A stretch of DNA of 64,000 bases, from contig NC_051086.1 in assembly GCF_004664715.2 (NCBI RefSeq), positions 75,623,164 to 75,687,163 on the forward strand, in the 5' to 3' direction. Made by a program: the position numbers and the translations under genes. This DNA comes from Peromyscus leucopus. Taxonomy: Eukaryota > Chordata > Mammalia > Rodentia > Cricetidae. The notes under the pieces are model-generated. The model searched no databases, had not been told where the DNA came from, and was given only the letters and a program-made list of their open reading frames with translations. Of this stretch, positions 63,936-64,000 are shown in pieces. Position 1 is the first letter of the stretch; each line of letters opens with the position of its first letter.

Positions 63936-64000
63936 ATACAAAATCCATAACAAGAATAAACAAAGAAGGGAGAAACTTTGGATGTAGTGGCTATGCAACA

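Overview
The window is nuclear DNA from a rodent, most likely a cricetid (hamster, vole or deer-mouse group). It is dense in B1, B2/B3, B4 and ID SINEs, rodent L1 3' ends, ERVL/MaLR and ERVK-like LTRs, and long CA/CT microsatellites. The youngest B1 copies (20740-20907, 52913-53080, 58199-58368) carry the right-half variant reading ACCAAGTGAGTTCCAGGAAA followed by GGCGCAAAGCTACAC. I associate that variant with Cricetidae rather than Mus. The base composition is AT-rich.

I find no protein-coding exon, RNA gene, CRISPR array or bacterial feature. Every long reading frame is explained by a microsatellite, a SINE or L1 piece, or chance. The only recognisable protein-derived sequence is a decayed L1 ORF2 relic at 53270-54035. 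The window is therefore intergenic or deep intronic. I see no operon-like or novel multi-gene system.

Layout. 1-10 kb: mostly single-copy DNA with an L2 relic, a rodent LTR (1943-2332), an MLT1-type LTR (3488-3955), an L1M relic and two pyrimidine tracts. 10-18 kb: MaLR LTR, L1 3' ends, B4, an LTR split by an L1, B3, a long inverted repeat (13712-14929), a 300-bp purine tract, a B1-containing composite repeat, an ERVK-like LTR, B2 and B1. 18-27 kb: two long L1 3' UTRs in opposite orientation, a solo ERVL LTR, several SINEs with target-site duplications (TSDs), and a second composite repeat. 27-36 kb: microsatellites, a candidate conserved non-coding segment (28740-29100), a URR1 hAT element, an ERVK-like solo LTR, an L1 with a twin-priming-like inversion, and a MaLR LTR split by a young B1. 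36-45 kb: MIR relics, L1 3' UTRs, compound microsatellites and a complete non-coding ERVL-type element (40945-43315) with LTRs, primer-binding site, polypurine tract and 5-bp TSD. 45-64 kb: a 31/32-bp minisatellite (48367-48742), L1 fragments, nested SINEs and old L1M 3' ends.

The best leads are the minisatellite with a 63-bp higher-order period, the inverted repeat at 13.7-14.9 kb, the intact ERVL-type element, the L1 inversion, and single-copy segments that look like conserved non-coding DNA. All family names come from remembered consensus sequences, since no database search was possible.
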